64,000 nucleotides of DNA from Deltaproteobacteria bacterium (GTDB taxonomy: Bacteria > Myxococcota > Kuafuiibacteriia > Kuafuiibacteriales > Kuafuiibacteriaceae): the NCBI GenBank assembly GCA_020632995.1, contig JACKEN010000001.1, forward strand, positions 1 through 64,000, written 5' to 3'. The translations under genes and the position numbers were made by a program. Of the stretch, positions 6,674 to 15,979 are shown piece after piece. Numbering within the stretch: position 1 is the first letter of the stretch; every line of letters starts with the position of its first letter. Below the pieces are notes generated by a model. The model did no database searches, was not told where the DNA came from, and worked only from the letters and a program-made list of their open reading frames with translations.

Positions 6674-8526
6674 CCTGCACACTCCTCATGTCCAGCGCCC
6701 GATTCGGGTCGTGGGAACGTCAACCAGAAGGTGGCCCCGTCGCCTTCTCCTTTGGAGTCCACCCGGACCTCGCCACGGTGGAAGGTCATGATCCGCTTCA
6801 CGATGGCCAGCCCGATGCCGGTGCCTTCGGTGGAGGCGTCCAGGCGCTCGAAGAGGCCGAAGATCCTGGCGTGATGCTGGGGCGGGATCCCAGGGCCGTT
6901 GTCACGCACGAAGTAGTGCAAGCCGTGCTCGTCCTCGTGGCCCCCGATGACGATCTGCGGAGTGGGGGCGGTGGCACCGTACTTGATGGCGTTGCCCATC
7001 AGGTTGTCGAAGAGCTGGATCACCCGGGACTCGTTCCCTTGGAGCGGCGGCAGCGGGCCCTCTACGCGGACGACGAACCTCGCGTCGGCCAGGCGCGCGG
7101 CCATGTCGCCCAGGAGGTCGTCGACCAGCGAGTCCATGTTCAACGACTTCAGGTCCATGTCGACCCGACCCACCCGGCTGAGCTGCAGGAGGTCTTGCAC
7201 GAGCTGGGACATGCGCTTGGCCGCTCGTTCCACCGTGTGGAGCTTCCGGGCCGCCTGATCGTGCTGGCCTCGCGCGATGAGGTCCTTGGTCATTCCGATG
7301 AACCCGAGGATGGTGACGATGGGCGACTTGAGGTCGTGGGACACGGTATGGACGAACTGCTCCAGCTCACCGTTGGAGCGCTCCAGCTCCTGCCGGCTGT
7401 GGTTCAGGGCCCAGGTGAGCTCCATGGACTGCTCGAGGAGGGCCTGGGTCTGGCCGACCTTTGCCTGGAAGTGGTGCGCTGCGTCGGCCAGCACGCCGAT
7501 CTCATCCCGGCGCTCGAACGTCGGGATCTCCGCCTGGCGGTCCCCGGCGCTGATCCGGCGCAGGGTCTCGGTGATGATCCCCAAGGGCTGGGTGATGGTT
7601 CTGGCCGAGTACCAGCCCGCGCCGATGCCCAGCGCCGCCACCAGCAAGAGGACGACCCACATGATGTACGCCGTCCGGCGCGCGGTCGCCTCCACGCGCT
7701 CGGAGATGGGGCGGGTATCGGCGACGATGGTCTCCCGAAGCCGCTCGCTCGTGTACATCAGCTCCATCGCCTCCCCCGCCATGACGACCCCGGTCAGGTA
7801 GAGGTAGGCTCGGGTGGCCTGGCTGATGCGGGTGAACTGCCGCTCATACTCGGTGAGGAGCCGGGCCACATCTTCGGCTTCAGGGCTCCCGGGATGCCGA
7901 GCCTGGACTCGATCGGCGGCGCGCTGCACGATGGTGGAGGCGTCGTCGAGCAGGCCTTGCTGCGGATCGTCCAGGTAGGTGAGCAGGGCGTTCTCGAAGC
8001 GGAGGAGGTCGAGCCGTAGCGTGGTGGCCGCTCCGAACCTCTCTTGGTAGCGAAGCACGGCGTCGCTCAGGGCCTGATGGGTGTGATGCGTCTCTTCTCG
8101 GACGAGACGTCGCCTGATCTCGCGCTCCTCCACCACCTCGGCGAAGGTCGCTCGGTAGGTCTCGAAGCGCGTGGACATGTGCGCCACCAGCTCCGCCGCC
8201 TCGTCGCCCTCCACAAGGTCGCGGAACGCGACGATGCGCTCGCCCAGGCGCTGGATGTTCCCGGTCACTCGCTCCGCGACGCCGCGGTGCCCGGTCTGGG
8301 TATAGACTTGGACGCTTCGCTGGAGCTCGACCGTCGCCCTATCCAGCTCGAGGATCGCCTCCACCCGGCCGTGTGCCTCCTCCAGCGCCTGGGTGCCTGA
8401 GCGTGAGGCGTCCAGGCCGAGGACCGCGGTCCCGCCCATGACCCCCAGCGCCAGCAGCCCGACGGCGGTGCCGACGTAGACTCGGTGCTGAATGCTGAGG
8501 TCGATGAGGCTCCTCACGGTGGTCAT
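6520..8526 (-). CDS. Membrane sensor histidine kinase (periplasmic domain, HAMP, HisKA, HATPase)
   Basis: A 668-residue kinase. TM1 is at about 16-38, a helical periplasmic region with a four-helix-bundle look at 40-285, TM2 at 286-306, and HAMP at 307-360. HisKA has the phospho-acceptor His397 in SHDLKSP. The HATPase carries NLMGNAIKYG (N box), RDNGPGIPP (G1) and GTGIGLAIVKR (G2). The family pattern ends at residue 607 (FWLTFP), but the frame stays open for 61 more residues; the last 51 are the regulator gene read out of frame. That tail is Ser/Thr/Pro-rich and looks non-native. The ATG overlaps the stop of the binding-protein gene (ATGA), so the kinase probably reads the ligand state of that protein in the periplasm. 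Confidence 0.85.
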   Translation of the reverse strand: MTTVRSLIDLSIQHRVYVGTAVGLLALGVMGGTAVLGLDASRSGTQALEEAHGRVEAILELDRATVELQRSVQVYTQTGHRGVAERVTGNIQRLGERIVAFRDLVEGDEAAELVAHMSTRFETYRATFAEVVEEREIRRRLVREETHHTHQALSDAVLRYQERFGAATTLRLDLLRFENALLTYLDDPQQGLLDDASTIVQRAADRVQARHPGSPEAEDVARLLTEYERQFTRISQATRAYLYLTGVVMAGEAMELMYTSERLRETIVADTRPISERVEATARRTAYIMWVVLLLVAALGIGAGWYSARTITQPLGIITETLRRISAGDRQAEIPTFERRDEIGVLADAAHHFQAKVGQTQALLEQSMELTWALNHSRQELERSNGELEQFVHTVSHDLKSPIVTILGFIGMTKDLIARGQHDQAARKLHTVERAAKRMSQLVQDLLQLSRVGRVDMDLKSLNMDSLVDDLLGDMAARLADARFVVRVEGPLPPLQGNESRVIQLFDNLMGNAIKYGATAPTPQIVIGGHEDEHGLHYFVRDNGPGIPPQHHARIFGLFERLDASTEGTGIGLAIVKRIMTFHRGEVRVDSKGEGDGATFWLTFPRPESGAGHEECAGCQDASCRSCSSKTTTSTPSWSPTRSSRPSRPATSSAVRTGKPPSSTSEIA

Positions 8527-9791
8527 CCCAGCAGGAAGTCGCTCCAGCGACGGAGCGAGTACTCGTACGTGTTCATGACGGTGTTCCACACCGCCACGTG
8601 GGCGAAGCGGCGCTGGTAGGAGCCTCCATTCCGCACCGCGCCCGCGGGCACCGAGACCTGGCCAACAGGGTTGGTGAGGGACGTTCGGGTGGGCTCGCCC
8701 GCGTACCAGTAGCGCCACTCGTCCTCGCTCAGGTGGGGGCGCGACAGGTGTGGAGTGGAGATGTAGTAGCCCTGGCGCGCGATGAACGCCCCGGGCCATC
8801 CGGAGAGCCACCAGTTCATATACTCGTAGGCGGCGTCCCGCTGGGGGCCAACGGTACTCGAAGACAGGCACATCACGCCGTGCCAGGCGCGGTAGCCTTC
8901 CTTGGGGGCGGCGTACACGCAGGGGATGCCGTCACCGTTGAGGGTGGCCGCCGCGGGTGAGAACATGCTCTCGAGCACCACCTCGTCCCGGCGCATCATC
9001 TCGACCGACTCTGGAACCGAGCTCCAAACCCCACGGAAGTGGCCCTCGTGCTTGAGGTCGATCAGGATCTTGAAGAGCGCGTCCAGCTCCTCACGCGTGA
9101 TGTCGCCGATGTCCTCGAAGCGCACCTGGCCGGTGGCCTGCGCGGCCAACGCGGCGTCGAAGAGCCCGATGGTGGGCGCGTTGACGAGGGCCACCTTGCC
9201 GCGATGGGCGGGGTCCAAGAGCCAGCCCCAGCTCTCGGTCTCGTAGGGGCGCCCGCGGGGGATCTTCCCGGCGTGGTAGCCGAACGAGTCCACGTTGTGC
9301 ACGTAGGGCAGGAAGCTCAGGTTGCGGGTGGGGTTCGAGCCCAGGGTGCCGTCGCGCTGGGCGTAGACGAGAGTGTGGGGCGCGTCGCCCCGGCCGAGGC
9401 CGGCGTCGGGGGAGAGGCGTCCGGTCTTGCTCAGGCTGTTGACGTCGTCCCAGTAGCGGATCCGGCCCACGTCGATCGGCTGGATCGCCCGGGCCTGCCA
9501 CAAGACGCGGATGCTGTTCGACCACTGCTCGTACAGGTCGAAGGACTCTGGTCGGGTCGCGGCCTGGTGGAGCACCCGGGCGCTGCCGCCCGGCTCGAAG
9601 TGGATGCTGATCCCGAGGTCCGCCTCGGCTCGGCGACGCAGGTCTTCTTGCAAGGTGACGTGGGTGCCGAGCACCCGGATCGAGAAGGTGCGCTTCGCCC
9701 ACACCGTGGGCAGGCCGGCGAGGCTGGCGCCGAGTCCGGCCGCTCCACCGAGGGCGAACGCGCGGCGGGTCAGGCCCGAAGGGGAGCGCAT
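8523..9791 (-). CDS. Tat-exported PotD-like extracellular solute-binding protein
   Basis: A 422-residue periplasmic binding protein. The start at 9791 is chosen because it gives a twin-arginine signal (TRRAFALGG at residues 8-16, then a hydrophobic stretch and a cleavage-like site). The mature part follows the bacterial type 2 solute-binding fold, closest by eye to polyamine/iron-type receptors: SIRVLGTHVTLQ as first strand, a glycine-rich FEPGGSARV loop, and a late EYMNWWLSGWPGAFIA helix. No ABC permease or ATPase accompanies it. Instead it is coupled by an ATGA overlap to a sensor kinase, so a receptor role is more likely than transport. Tat export implies folding, perhaps with a cofactor, before secretion. 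The ligand is unknown. Confidence 0.8.
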   Translation of the reverse strand: MRSPSGLTRRAFALGGAAGLGASLAGLPTVWAKRTFSIRVLGTHVTLQEDLRRRAEADLGISIHFEPGGSARVLHQAATRPESFDLYEQWSNSIRVLWQARAIQPIDVGRIRYWDDVNSLSKTGRLSPDAGLGRGDAPHTLVYAQRDGTLGSNPTRNLSFLPYVHNVDSFGYHAGKIPRGRPYETESWGWLLDPAHRGKVALVNAPTIGLFDAALAAQATGQVRFEDIGDITREELDALFKILIDLKHEGHFRGVWSSVPESVEMMRRDEVVLESMFSPAAATLNGDGIPCVYAAPKEGYRAWHGVMCLSSSTVGPQRDAAYEYMNWWLSGWPGAFIARQGYYISTPHLSRPHLSEDEWRYWYAGEPTRTSLTNPVGQVSVPAGAVRNGGSYQRRFAHVAVWNTVMNTYEYSLRRWSDFLLG

Positions 9792-9843
9792 CGAGGGCGT
9801 CCGGTCGACGGGAGTCGCGAGGGTTTGAAGCGCCCGCCGCGCG

Positions 9844-9860
9844 TGTCCCGAGAAGGGACA
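9844..9860. promoter_or_regulatory. Small inverted repeat in a divergent promoter region
   Basis: TGTCCC at 9844-9849 and GGGACA at 9855-9860 flank a 5-nt spacer in the 118-bp gap between the divergent binding-protein gene and the GGDEF gene. It is an operator candidate only. I found no convincing -35/-10 pair around it. Confidence 0.25.
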
Positions 9861-9909
9861 GGGGCTCAAGGCGCAGGCTCGGGCGCCGACCTCGCCCTGG
9901 GAAGTCGCC

Positions 9910-11625
9910 GTGTCAGCAAGCGCATTGGAAGAGGCGCCCCAAGTGACGGGGCGTATCCTCGTCCTCGAGGACAACCCCGCCGACGCGGCTCTGGTCTGCA
10001 CCTTCCTGGAAGGTGAGGCCGAGGATGGCCCGGGGGTCACGGTCGCGGAGCGCCTGTCCGAGGCGATCGAGTGCCTGTCGGAGCGCACCTTCGATCTCGT
10101 CTTGTGCGACCTCTCCCTCCCCGATGCCGACGGCCTCGAGTCGGTGGTGGCGCTGGCTCAGGCTGCGCCGGAGACGGCGATCATCGTCCTCAGCGGGAGC
10201 ACCGATGGGCAGGTCGCGTTGCAGGCCCTGGAGCTCGGAGCGCAAGACTTCCTGCTCAAGGGGCAGATCGCGGCCGACGCGCTGAGTCGGGCCATGACCT
10301 ATGCGGTGGGCCGAAAGCGCAAGGAGCGACGCCTGAGCGCGATGGTCATGTTGGACTCGATGACCGGGCTCGCCAATCGCAAGGCGTTCGAGCACCGCCT
10401 GGATGAGCTGGCGGCCGAGGCGAGGGCCCCCGATGGGCTCTCATTCGCCCTGCTGTTCATCGACCTGGACCGCTTCAAGCCGATCAACGACCAGCTCGGT
10501 CACGCGGCTGGGGACAGGGTCCTGCGGGTGGTGGCGGAGCGCTTGGTGGAGGGCATCCGCACCAAAGACATGGCCGCGAGGTTGGGCGGAGACGAGTTCG
10601 CGGTGCTGGTGCGGGGGCCCATCGAGCGGGCCTCGGCGGTCGGGCTGGCCGAGCGGCTGGCCGACGCGCTGGGGCAGCCCATCCCGCTCCCTCCCCACGG
10701 CGCTCGTCGGATCTCTGCGTCGGTGGGCCTGGTGCTCTGCCCCGAGACCGGGGTGGAGCCCGATGAGCTGACCGCGCTCGCGGACGCGGCGATGTACGAG
10801 GCCAAGCGCGGCGGTCTGGGGCGCGTCGTGGCGTATCCGCACGACGACATGCCGGAGTCCAGCGATGGCGTCGCGGAGGCGCTGCGGCACGCCCTCGCGA
10901 CCGGCCCCCTCGCCCTGTGGTGGCGGCCCCGGCTGGACCTCGTGGCGCGGGGCGGACCGACCGTCGTTGCCGTCCCCCAGTGGGAGGGTGTCCCGCCGGG
11001 CGACAGCTCGGACGTGGAGCGGCTCACCCACGAGGTCGCGGACCTGGATCTGGCGGAGGTCTTGGTGCGCCGCGCAATGGAGCTCGCGGCGCAGGAAGAG
11101 TTGCGCCAGGCGGCGCGCCAGGGGTCGGTTGTCTTCTCGTTGGCCGTGAACCCCCACCTCCTGATGCGGGACGCCCTTGTCGCGGACATCCTCCGTACCG
11201 GCGAAGACCTGGCCGCCCACCACGTGAGCATGGAGCTCAGCGTGCCCGAGGCGGTGGTAGGCCCCGAGGGTCGGGAGATCGCAAAGACCCTCGCCTACAT
11301 CGTCCGCCACGGGCTCCGGATCATGGTTGCCGACTTCGGGGCCAGCGGGTGCAGGCTGTCGGACCTGTGTGACCTGCACGTGCATGGGCTCCGCCTCCCG
11401 GTGGCGTGGACCCGCGACACCAACCTGTGGCCGGTCGCGCGCGGCGTCGCCGCACTGGGCACCTCACTCGGGCTCCGCGTGGTCGGAGCGGGCGCGTTCA
11501 GCGCGGCGCAGGTCGAGGGGCTGATGCAAGCAGGCCTGCATGGTGTCGAGGGTCTCGCGGGGCCGAGCCTCGATTCGGCTGCGGGGGTGCTCCGGGGGAT
11601 GGCGCCATGGGCATCAGCACACTGA
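9910..11625 (+). CDS. Receiver-GGDEF protein with degenerate EAL-like C-terminus
   Basis: A 571-residue protein. The receiver at 14-125 has Asp67 in LCDLSLPD and Lys117. The GGDEF domain at 145-305 keeps GGDEF at 226-230 and an RxxD inhibitory site (R217-D220) five residues before it, so it should make c-di-GMP with product inhibition. Residues about 325-571 follow an EAL-type barrel late in the domain (SMELSVPEAV, then ADFGASGCRLSDLCDLHVHGL), but I cannot find the EAL motif and the LKID-type metal site reads LRLP, so this part is probably catalytically dead. The GTG start has GGGAAG 6 nt upstream. It overlaps the following kinase gene by 19 nt, so the two are probably a cognate pair. Confidence 0.8.
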   Translation: MSASALEEAPQVTGRILVLEDNPADAALVCTFLEGEAEDGPGVTVAERLSEAIECLSERTFDLVLCDLSLPDADGLESVVALAQAAPETAIIVLSGSTDGQVALQALELGAQDFLLKGQIAADALSRAMTYAVGRKRKERRLSAMVMLDSMTGLANRKAFEHRLDELAAEARAPDGLSFALLFIDLDRFKPINDQLGHAAGDRVLRVVAERLVEGIRTKDMAARLGGDEFAVLVRGPIERASAVGLAERLADALGQPIPLPPHGARRISASVGLVLCPETGVEPDELTALADAAMYEAKRGGLGRVVAYPHDDMPESSDGVAEALRHALATGPLALWWRPRLDLVARGGPTVVAVPQWEGVPPGDSSDVERLTHEVADLDLAEVLVRRAMELAAQEELRQAARQGSVVFSLAVNPHLLMRDALVADILRTGEDLAAHHVSMELSVPEAVVGPEGREIAKTLAYIVRHGLRIMVADFGASGCRLSDLCDLHVHGLRLPVAWTRDTNLWPVARGVAALGTSLGLRVVGAGAFSAAQVEGLMQAGLHGVEGLAGPSLDSAAGVLRGMAPWASAH

Positions 11626-13724
11626 TCTCCGCGGACCGACTCCGGAGCTGGGCCCGCTACGGCGCGGCAGGGGTGCTCGCCTCGAGCGGGGTGTCTGCGG
11701 TGGGGATCGGCCTCGAGCACGCACAAGCGGTCCTGGCCCTGTTGCTCCTCGGCACGGCGAGCGTGGCCCTCAGCCGAGGCCGGTTCGCGGTGGCGGCGGT
11801 GGCCTCCGGCCTCCTCTTGACCCTGGTCGCGGCGCGGGTGTGGACCGGCGAGGCGGGCGGGCCCTGCCTGGTCCTGGGCATGGCCGCGGCGGGGGTCCTC
11901 GTGGAGGCTCGGGCGCCCGCCTCGGGGCTGGTCCCGTTCCTGGTCGGCGGGTGCGCGGTGGTGGTGGGGCTGATCGCCGCGAGCGCCTACCTGGCGGGGA
12001 TCCCGGCCGCGCCGGGCTGGCCAGCCGAGAGCGGGTGGCGAGCGCTGGTGGCGCTGGCGGCGATGGCCGCCGGTCTGTCGCTCCAGCTGACGGTGCTCGC
12101 TCGAGCCCCCGGAGCCGTGCGCTGGCTGCCCGGGGCGAGCGGGGCGCTGATGCTCGCCGCGGTCACCCTGGTGGCCCACGCCCTGGGGGAGGAGCTGTCG
12201 CGGCGGGAGGCGCGGGCGGTGGCAGAGCTGACCGAGGCAGAGCTGCACGCCCTCACGACCTACTTCGAGCTCTCGGTGGACGCGATGGAGCGCATGGCCA
12301 ACCGAGGCGCGGTCGACGAGGGGATGGAGCGTCGTCAGTGGAACGCCGATGCGCAGGCCTACCTGCACGAGCTCCCCGGAGCCCTTGCCATCGGCTGGTT
12401 CGGGGCGCGGCTGGGCGCCCGCCTGGGCCAAGCCGGCGACGAGGAGATCCTGCAGTCAGCCTTGCAGACCCTCGGCCGCGATGTCGCACCGGACGCCAAC
12501 GCCAGGCACCTCCGGGTGTTGCCCGGGCCACGGCCGCTCCTGGCCTTCGTGCGCTCGTTCCCCGGCGACACCCTGGTGGGCCTGTTCGACACCCGGGTCA
12601 TGGTGGAGCGCTTCCACGCTCGGCGCGGCGGAGGGTGGCGCGTGGTCCTGGCCGACGGCGAGCGGACGGTGGTGGTCGAGGCCGGCCATGACTCGTCCGC
12701 CGCTGCCGGGGCGATCGCCGAGTCCTTCCGAGGCCTGGAGATCGAGCTGACCTTGCGGGGCGTCGCCCCCGCTACAGGGCTCGCCCAGCCGCTCGCCTTG
12801 CTCACCTTCGTGGGGGGGCTGGTGGTGTCGTGCCTGTTCGCGGGCACGCTCCGCTTCGCCCTGGTGGCCCACCAGGGGCGGCTGAGCGCGGACACCGCCA
12901 ACCGCGCCCTCTTGGAGCTGCAGCGGAGCCTGGAGGAGAAGGTGGAGGCCCGCACCGAGGCGCTGCGCCGTGAGGTGGCGGCCCGGGAGGAGCAGGCGCG
13001 GGTCCTCCAGCGCTCCAACGCGGAGCTGGAGCGCTTCGCGTATGTGGCGTCCCACGACCTGCAGGAGCCCCTGCGGACCATCACCAGCTTCACCCAGCTC
13101 ATCGACCAGCGCCTCGGACCGGAGCTCGACCCGAAGTCCCGGCGCTACTTCGGGTTCGTGGTGGACGCGTCCACCCGCATGTCCCGCTTGATCTCCGACC
13201 TCTTGCAGTACGCTCGGGTCGGCTCAACCGCGCTGGCAGTGGGGCCAGTCGACCTCGACGAGGTCATGGGCGAGGTGCAGGACGACCTGCGCGGGATCCT
13301 CGGGGCGGCCTCCGCACGGTTGGAGGTGGGCGCGCTCGGGGTGGTGTCGGCTGACCGCGCCCTCATCCAGCAGTGCATGCAGAACCTGGTGCAGAACGCG
13401 GTGAAGTTCCGCCGCGAGGAGCCGCCGGTGGTGCGGGTGTGGGCCGAGCAGGTGGAGGACGAGCTGGTGGCGATCCACGTCGCCGACAACGGCATCGGCA
13501 TCGAGCCGCGCTTCCAGGATCGGATCTTCGAGCTGTTCCGCCGCCTGCACACGAGAAGCGAGTACGAGGGCACCGGCATCGGCCTCACCATCGTGCAGCG
13601 GGTGGCGGAGCGGCACGGAGGGCAGGCCACCTTGCGGTCGGTGCCGGGCGAGGGCTCCGAGTTCGTGGTGACCCTGGCCGGTCGGCTTCAGCCCCCGGGG
13701 GCGATCACCCCCGCCGCCGCCTGA
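11607..13724 (+). CDS. Multi-pass histidine kinase with CHASE-like sensor
   Basis: A 705-residue kinase. Residues about 1-205 hold several hydrophobic segments, a membrane sensor of MASE type. Residues about 210-390 form an extracytoplasmic region resembling CHASE (EAELHALTTYFELSVDAMERMA). Another membrane segment is at about 390-412, then a coiled coil (EEKVEARTEALRREVAAREEQ). HisKA has His483 in SHDLQEPLRT, the form seen in phytochrome-like kinases, followed by an HATPase with NLVQNAVKF, VADNGIGIE and GTGIGLTIV. The start is placed at the ATG 19 nt before the stop of the upstream GGDEF gene. Cytokinin-like or small-acid ligands are typical for CHASE domains, but the ligand here is unknown. 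Its 3' end overlaps the convergent C45 gene by 37 nt. Confidence 0.85.
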   Translation: MGISTLISADRLRSWARYGAAGVLASSGVSAVGIGLEHAQAVLALLLLGTASVALSRGRFAVAAVASGLLLTLVAARVWTGEAGGPCLVLGMAAAGVLVEARAPASGLVPFLVGGCAVVVGLIAASAYLAGIPAAPGWPAESGWRALVALAAMAAGLSLQLTVLARAPGAVRWLPGASGALMLAAVTLVAHALGEELSRREARAVAELTEAELHALTTYFELSVDAMERMANRGAVDEGMERRQWNADAQAYLHELPGALAIGWFGARLGARLGQAGDEEILQSALQTLGRDVAPDANARHLRVLPGPRPLLAFVRSFPGDTLVGLFDTRVMVERFHARRGGGWRVVLADGERTVVVEAGHDSSAAAGAIAESFRGLEIELTLRGVAPATGLAQPLALLTFVGGLVVSCLFAGTLRFALVAHQGRLSADTANRALLELQRSLEEKVEARTEALRREVAAREEQARVLQRSNAELERFAYVASHDLQEPLRTITSFTQLIDQRLGPELDPKSRRYFGFVVDASTRMSRLISDLLQYARVGSTALAVGPVDLDEVMGEVQDDLRGILGAASARLEVGALGVVSADRALIQQCMQNLVQNAVKFRREEPPVVRVWAEQVEDELVAIHVADNGIGIEPRFQDRIFELFRRLHTRSEYEGTGIGLTIVQRVAERHGGQATLRSVPGEGSEFVVTLAGRLQPPGAITPAAA

Positions 13725-15397
13725 TCGGGCGACCGGCCCGCGTGCTCGACCCGGGCGCTCCCCAGCGCCCTCAGCCGCGCGGCGGCGCGCTCCGCCTGGT
13801 CGAGGTAGGGCGGGCCCTGGCGCAGGAAGCGGCGGTAGTGGTCCCGGGCGCAGTCGGGGGCGCCCGCCGCCTCACACGCCTCGGCGAGGCCGAGCAGGGC
13901 GGGGGGGTGATCGGGGGTGAGGGCCAGCGCCTCCTCCAGCGTCCGCACCGCCTGGGTGGGCTCCTGGTGTCGAGCCTCGTCCTCGAGGGCGAGGGTGCGC
14001 TGGAGCCGCTCGTAGGCGCCCTCGGCGAGGAGCGGGTCGGGGGGGAGGGCGCCGTGGTCCTGCAGGCTGCCCTGCGCCATGACCTCGCCCAGGTCGTAGG
14101 CCGCGTACTCGCCCAGGGTGTGGGGGGCCCGCGCCACCCACAGGCGCCGGGCGGTGAGGTCGAACACCACCGAGTGGGCCGCGATCAGGGCGTCGATGGT
14201 GCCCCGGTGCCCGAGGCCAGCCGGCTTGCCGCCGGGGCGGAGGCGATCCCTCAGCACGCTGACCACCCCCGGCACGTCCAGCGGCCCCTCTCGGCCGTGG
14301 ACCCGCTCGGCGAGCCTGGCAAGTCGGGTTGCGGTGGTGCCGGAGAGGATGCGCTTGGCGTTCTCCTCGTCGTCCGCGAAGTCGGGGTGGAGGAAGTGGT
14401 TGGTGGTGAGGACGGTGGGGCCGCCTCTGCGCACCGCCACCTTCTCGGGGGCCAGCTCGATCACCGCCATCTCGCCGGTCTTGCCGTCGGCCACCGTGAA
14501 CAGATCTGGCACGAGGACGTCGGCCGCCCGGACGATCTGGGCCGCCTCCTCCACGCTGGTGGCCAGCTGCAGGATGTCGCGGAGCACCAGGGTGGTGGGG
14601 CGGCCATCGGTGGCGAGCCGGTCGCTCCCCGCCGCGTTCAGCACCACCCCGATGCCCGCCGCGTTCATGCCGGTCACCGCCCCCGCCATGCCGCCCCAGG
14701 AGACGCTGACGAAGGGCAGGCCGACGTCGGGGCGCACGAAGGCCACCACCTTGTCCTCGTCGAAGACCCGGCCCGCCTCGAAGTCGAAGTTGCGCCCGAG
14801 CAGGGTGTGGCCGTCCGCGGTGACGGTGCCGGTGACCGCGAACGCGGTGCAGGCGGCCAGGATCGGGTTGTCGATCATCGCCTGCGAGATGTCGTGGAGC
14901 GCGTGGTAGTACAGCACGCGACCGTAGGTCGGGCCGAGGTAGTCCCATCGGTCGACCCGGCCCTCGCTGATGCCCAGGATCTCCTCCCGCTCGGCCTCGA
15001 AGAGCCGGCGCGGCAGGCGCCGGTAGACCACCGCCAACGTGCGGATGAGGAGGAACTGCACCGGCTTCAGGGGCACGAAGGTGTCGAGGGCCGAGGTGAG
15101 GGCCAGCTCCTGGCGGTCGAGCACCTGATCCGTGTCGGCGAGCGCCCCCGCGCAGAAGCCGAGGGTGTAGGGGTCGCCCTCGGCGTACAGGACGTGCTCG
15201 CCCCGGTGGTTGGTCCACCAGCACGGGCCCAACCGCCGCAGGTCACCCTGCGTGACGAGCTCGGCGTCGCGGATGGCGCGCGGACCCACCTCGGGCGCGG
15301 CCGGGTTGATCGCCTGGGTCAACAGGGCGTCCACGTTCAGGGCGAGCACGACGAGGCCGAGGCCGGTGAAGGCCAGCTTGCGGAACAGACGCCTCAC
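13688..15397 (-). CDS. C45-type Ntn hydrolase (acyltransferase/phospholipase B-like), TPR-like tail
   Basis: A 569-residue protein with an N-terminal membrane or signal segment at 8-26. The Ntn core follows the C45 peptidase / 6-aminopenicillanic acid acyltransferase family. The nucleophile would be Cys183 in AACTAFAVTG, exposed by self-cleavage, followed by GHTLLGRNFDFE and the TNHF block. Family members hydrolyse or transfer acyl amides; bacterial ones include bile-acid or penicillin amidase-like and phospholipase B-like enzymes. The last roughly 100 residues carry TPR-like helices (AVRTLEEALALTPDHPPALLGLAEA). The GTG start overlaps the stop of the upstream YdcF-like gene (GTGA). The cell side is probably periplasmic; the substrate is unknown, though an N-acyl compound is the likely class. 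Confidence 0.8.
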   Translation of the reverse strand: MRRLFRKLAFTGLGLVVLALNVDALLTQAINPAAPEVGPRAIRDAELVTQGDLRRLGPCWWTNHRGEHVLYAEGDPYTLGFCAGALADTDQVLDRQELALTSALDTFVPLKPVQFLLIRTLAVVYRRLPRRLFEAEREEILGISEGRVDRWDYLGPTYGRVLYYHALHDISQAMIDNPILAACTAFAVTGTVTADGHTLLGRNFDFEAGRVFDEDKVVAFVRPDVGLPFVSVSWGGMAGAVTGMNAAGIGVVLNAAGSDRLATDGRPTTLVLRDILQLATSVEEAAQIVRAADVLVPDLFTVADGKTGEMAVIELAPEKVAVRRGGPTVLTTNHFLHPDFADDEENAKRILSGTTATRLARLAERVHGREGPLDVPGVVSVLRDRLRPGGKPAGLGHRGTIDALIAAHSVVFDLTARRLWVARAPHTLGEYAAYDLGEVMAQGSLQDHGALPPDPLLAEGAYERLQRTLALEDEARHQEPTQAVRTLEEALALTPDHPPALLGLAEACEAAGAPDCARDHYRRFLRQGPPYLDQAERAAARLRALGSARVEHAGRSPDQAAAGVIAPGG

Positions 15398-15966
15398 CGG
15401 GCCGGGTCCCCCGGCAGGCGCATCAGGCCGCGCGCCTTCAAGAGCTCGTAGTCCACCGGGGCCCAGTACAGCTCCAGCGCGGGGGCGCCGGGGGCGGTGA
15501 ACGCGTCACGGAACACCGGGATCGCGTAGCCCAGGTGGACGCGGTCCGTCACCACCAGGGCGGAGCGCCAGCCGAAGGCCCGCATCAGGGCCGCGGTGTT
15601 GGTGGCGTTCTCGACCGTGGTGGTGGCGAAGGGCTCGGCGATGACCTCGTCGGGATCCGCGCCGAGCTCGACCGCGAGCGCCATCATCCGCGCCGCCTCG
15701 GTGACCCCCGCCTTGGGGTTCCCGCCGGTGACCACGATACGCCGCCCGCGCCCCTCTTGGAGCAGGTGCACCGCCATCGCGATCCGGTTGTGGAGCACGT
15801 AGGAGGCGCGGCCGTCGTCGGTGAGCCGGATCCCCGGCACCACCAGCACGTCGGTGGGGGTCGGGGGCGTGCGGGCCTCCTGGCCCTCCCACCGGTAGTA
15901 GCGGCAGCCGAGCCCGCCGAGGAGCGCGGACGCGAGCGCGAAGCCGGCGCAGGCACGGGCAGACAC
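15394..15966 (-). CDS. YdcF/SanA-like (DUF218) lipoprotein, copy 1
   Basis: A 190-residue protein with a signal peptide ending in the lipobox LGGLGC (Cys21). The DUF218 core runs from about residue 40: VLVVPGIRLTDDGRA, VVTGGNPKAGVTEAARM, then the acidic TVENATNTAALM block and the VTDRVHLGYAIPVF strand-turn that define the family. DUF218 proteins act in envelope maintenance; SanA affects vancomycin sensitivity and ElyC affects enterobacterial common antigen carrier lipid use. A lipid-anchored form is unusual, as most are membrane-spanning. It is a tandem paralogue of the neighbour at 15980-16543 and shares long identical stretches with it, including NPKAGVTEAA and the end of the protein. It is coupled to the C45 hydrolase by a GTGA overlap. 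Confidence 0.8.
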   Translation of the reverse strand: MSARACAGFALASALLGGLGCRYYRWEGQEARTPPTPTDVLVVPGIRLTDDGRASYVLHNRIAMAVHLLQEGRGRRIVVTGGNPKAGVTEAARMMALAVELGADPDEVIAEPFATTTVENATNTAALMRAFGWRSALVVTDRVHLGYAIPVFRDAFTAPGAPALELYWAPVDYELLKARGLMRLPGDPAR

Positions 15967-15979
15967 GGGCGGGCGCGCC

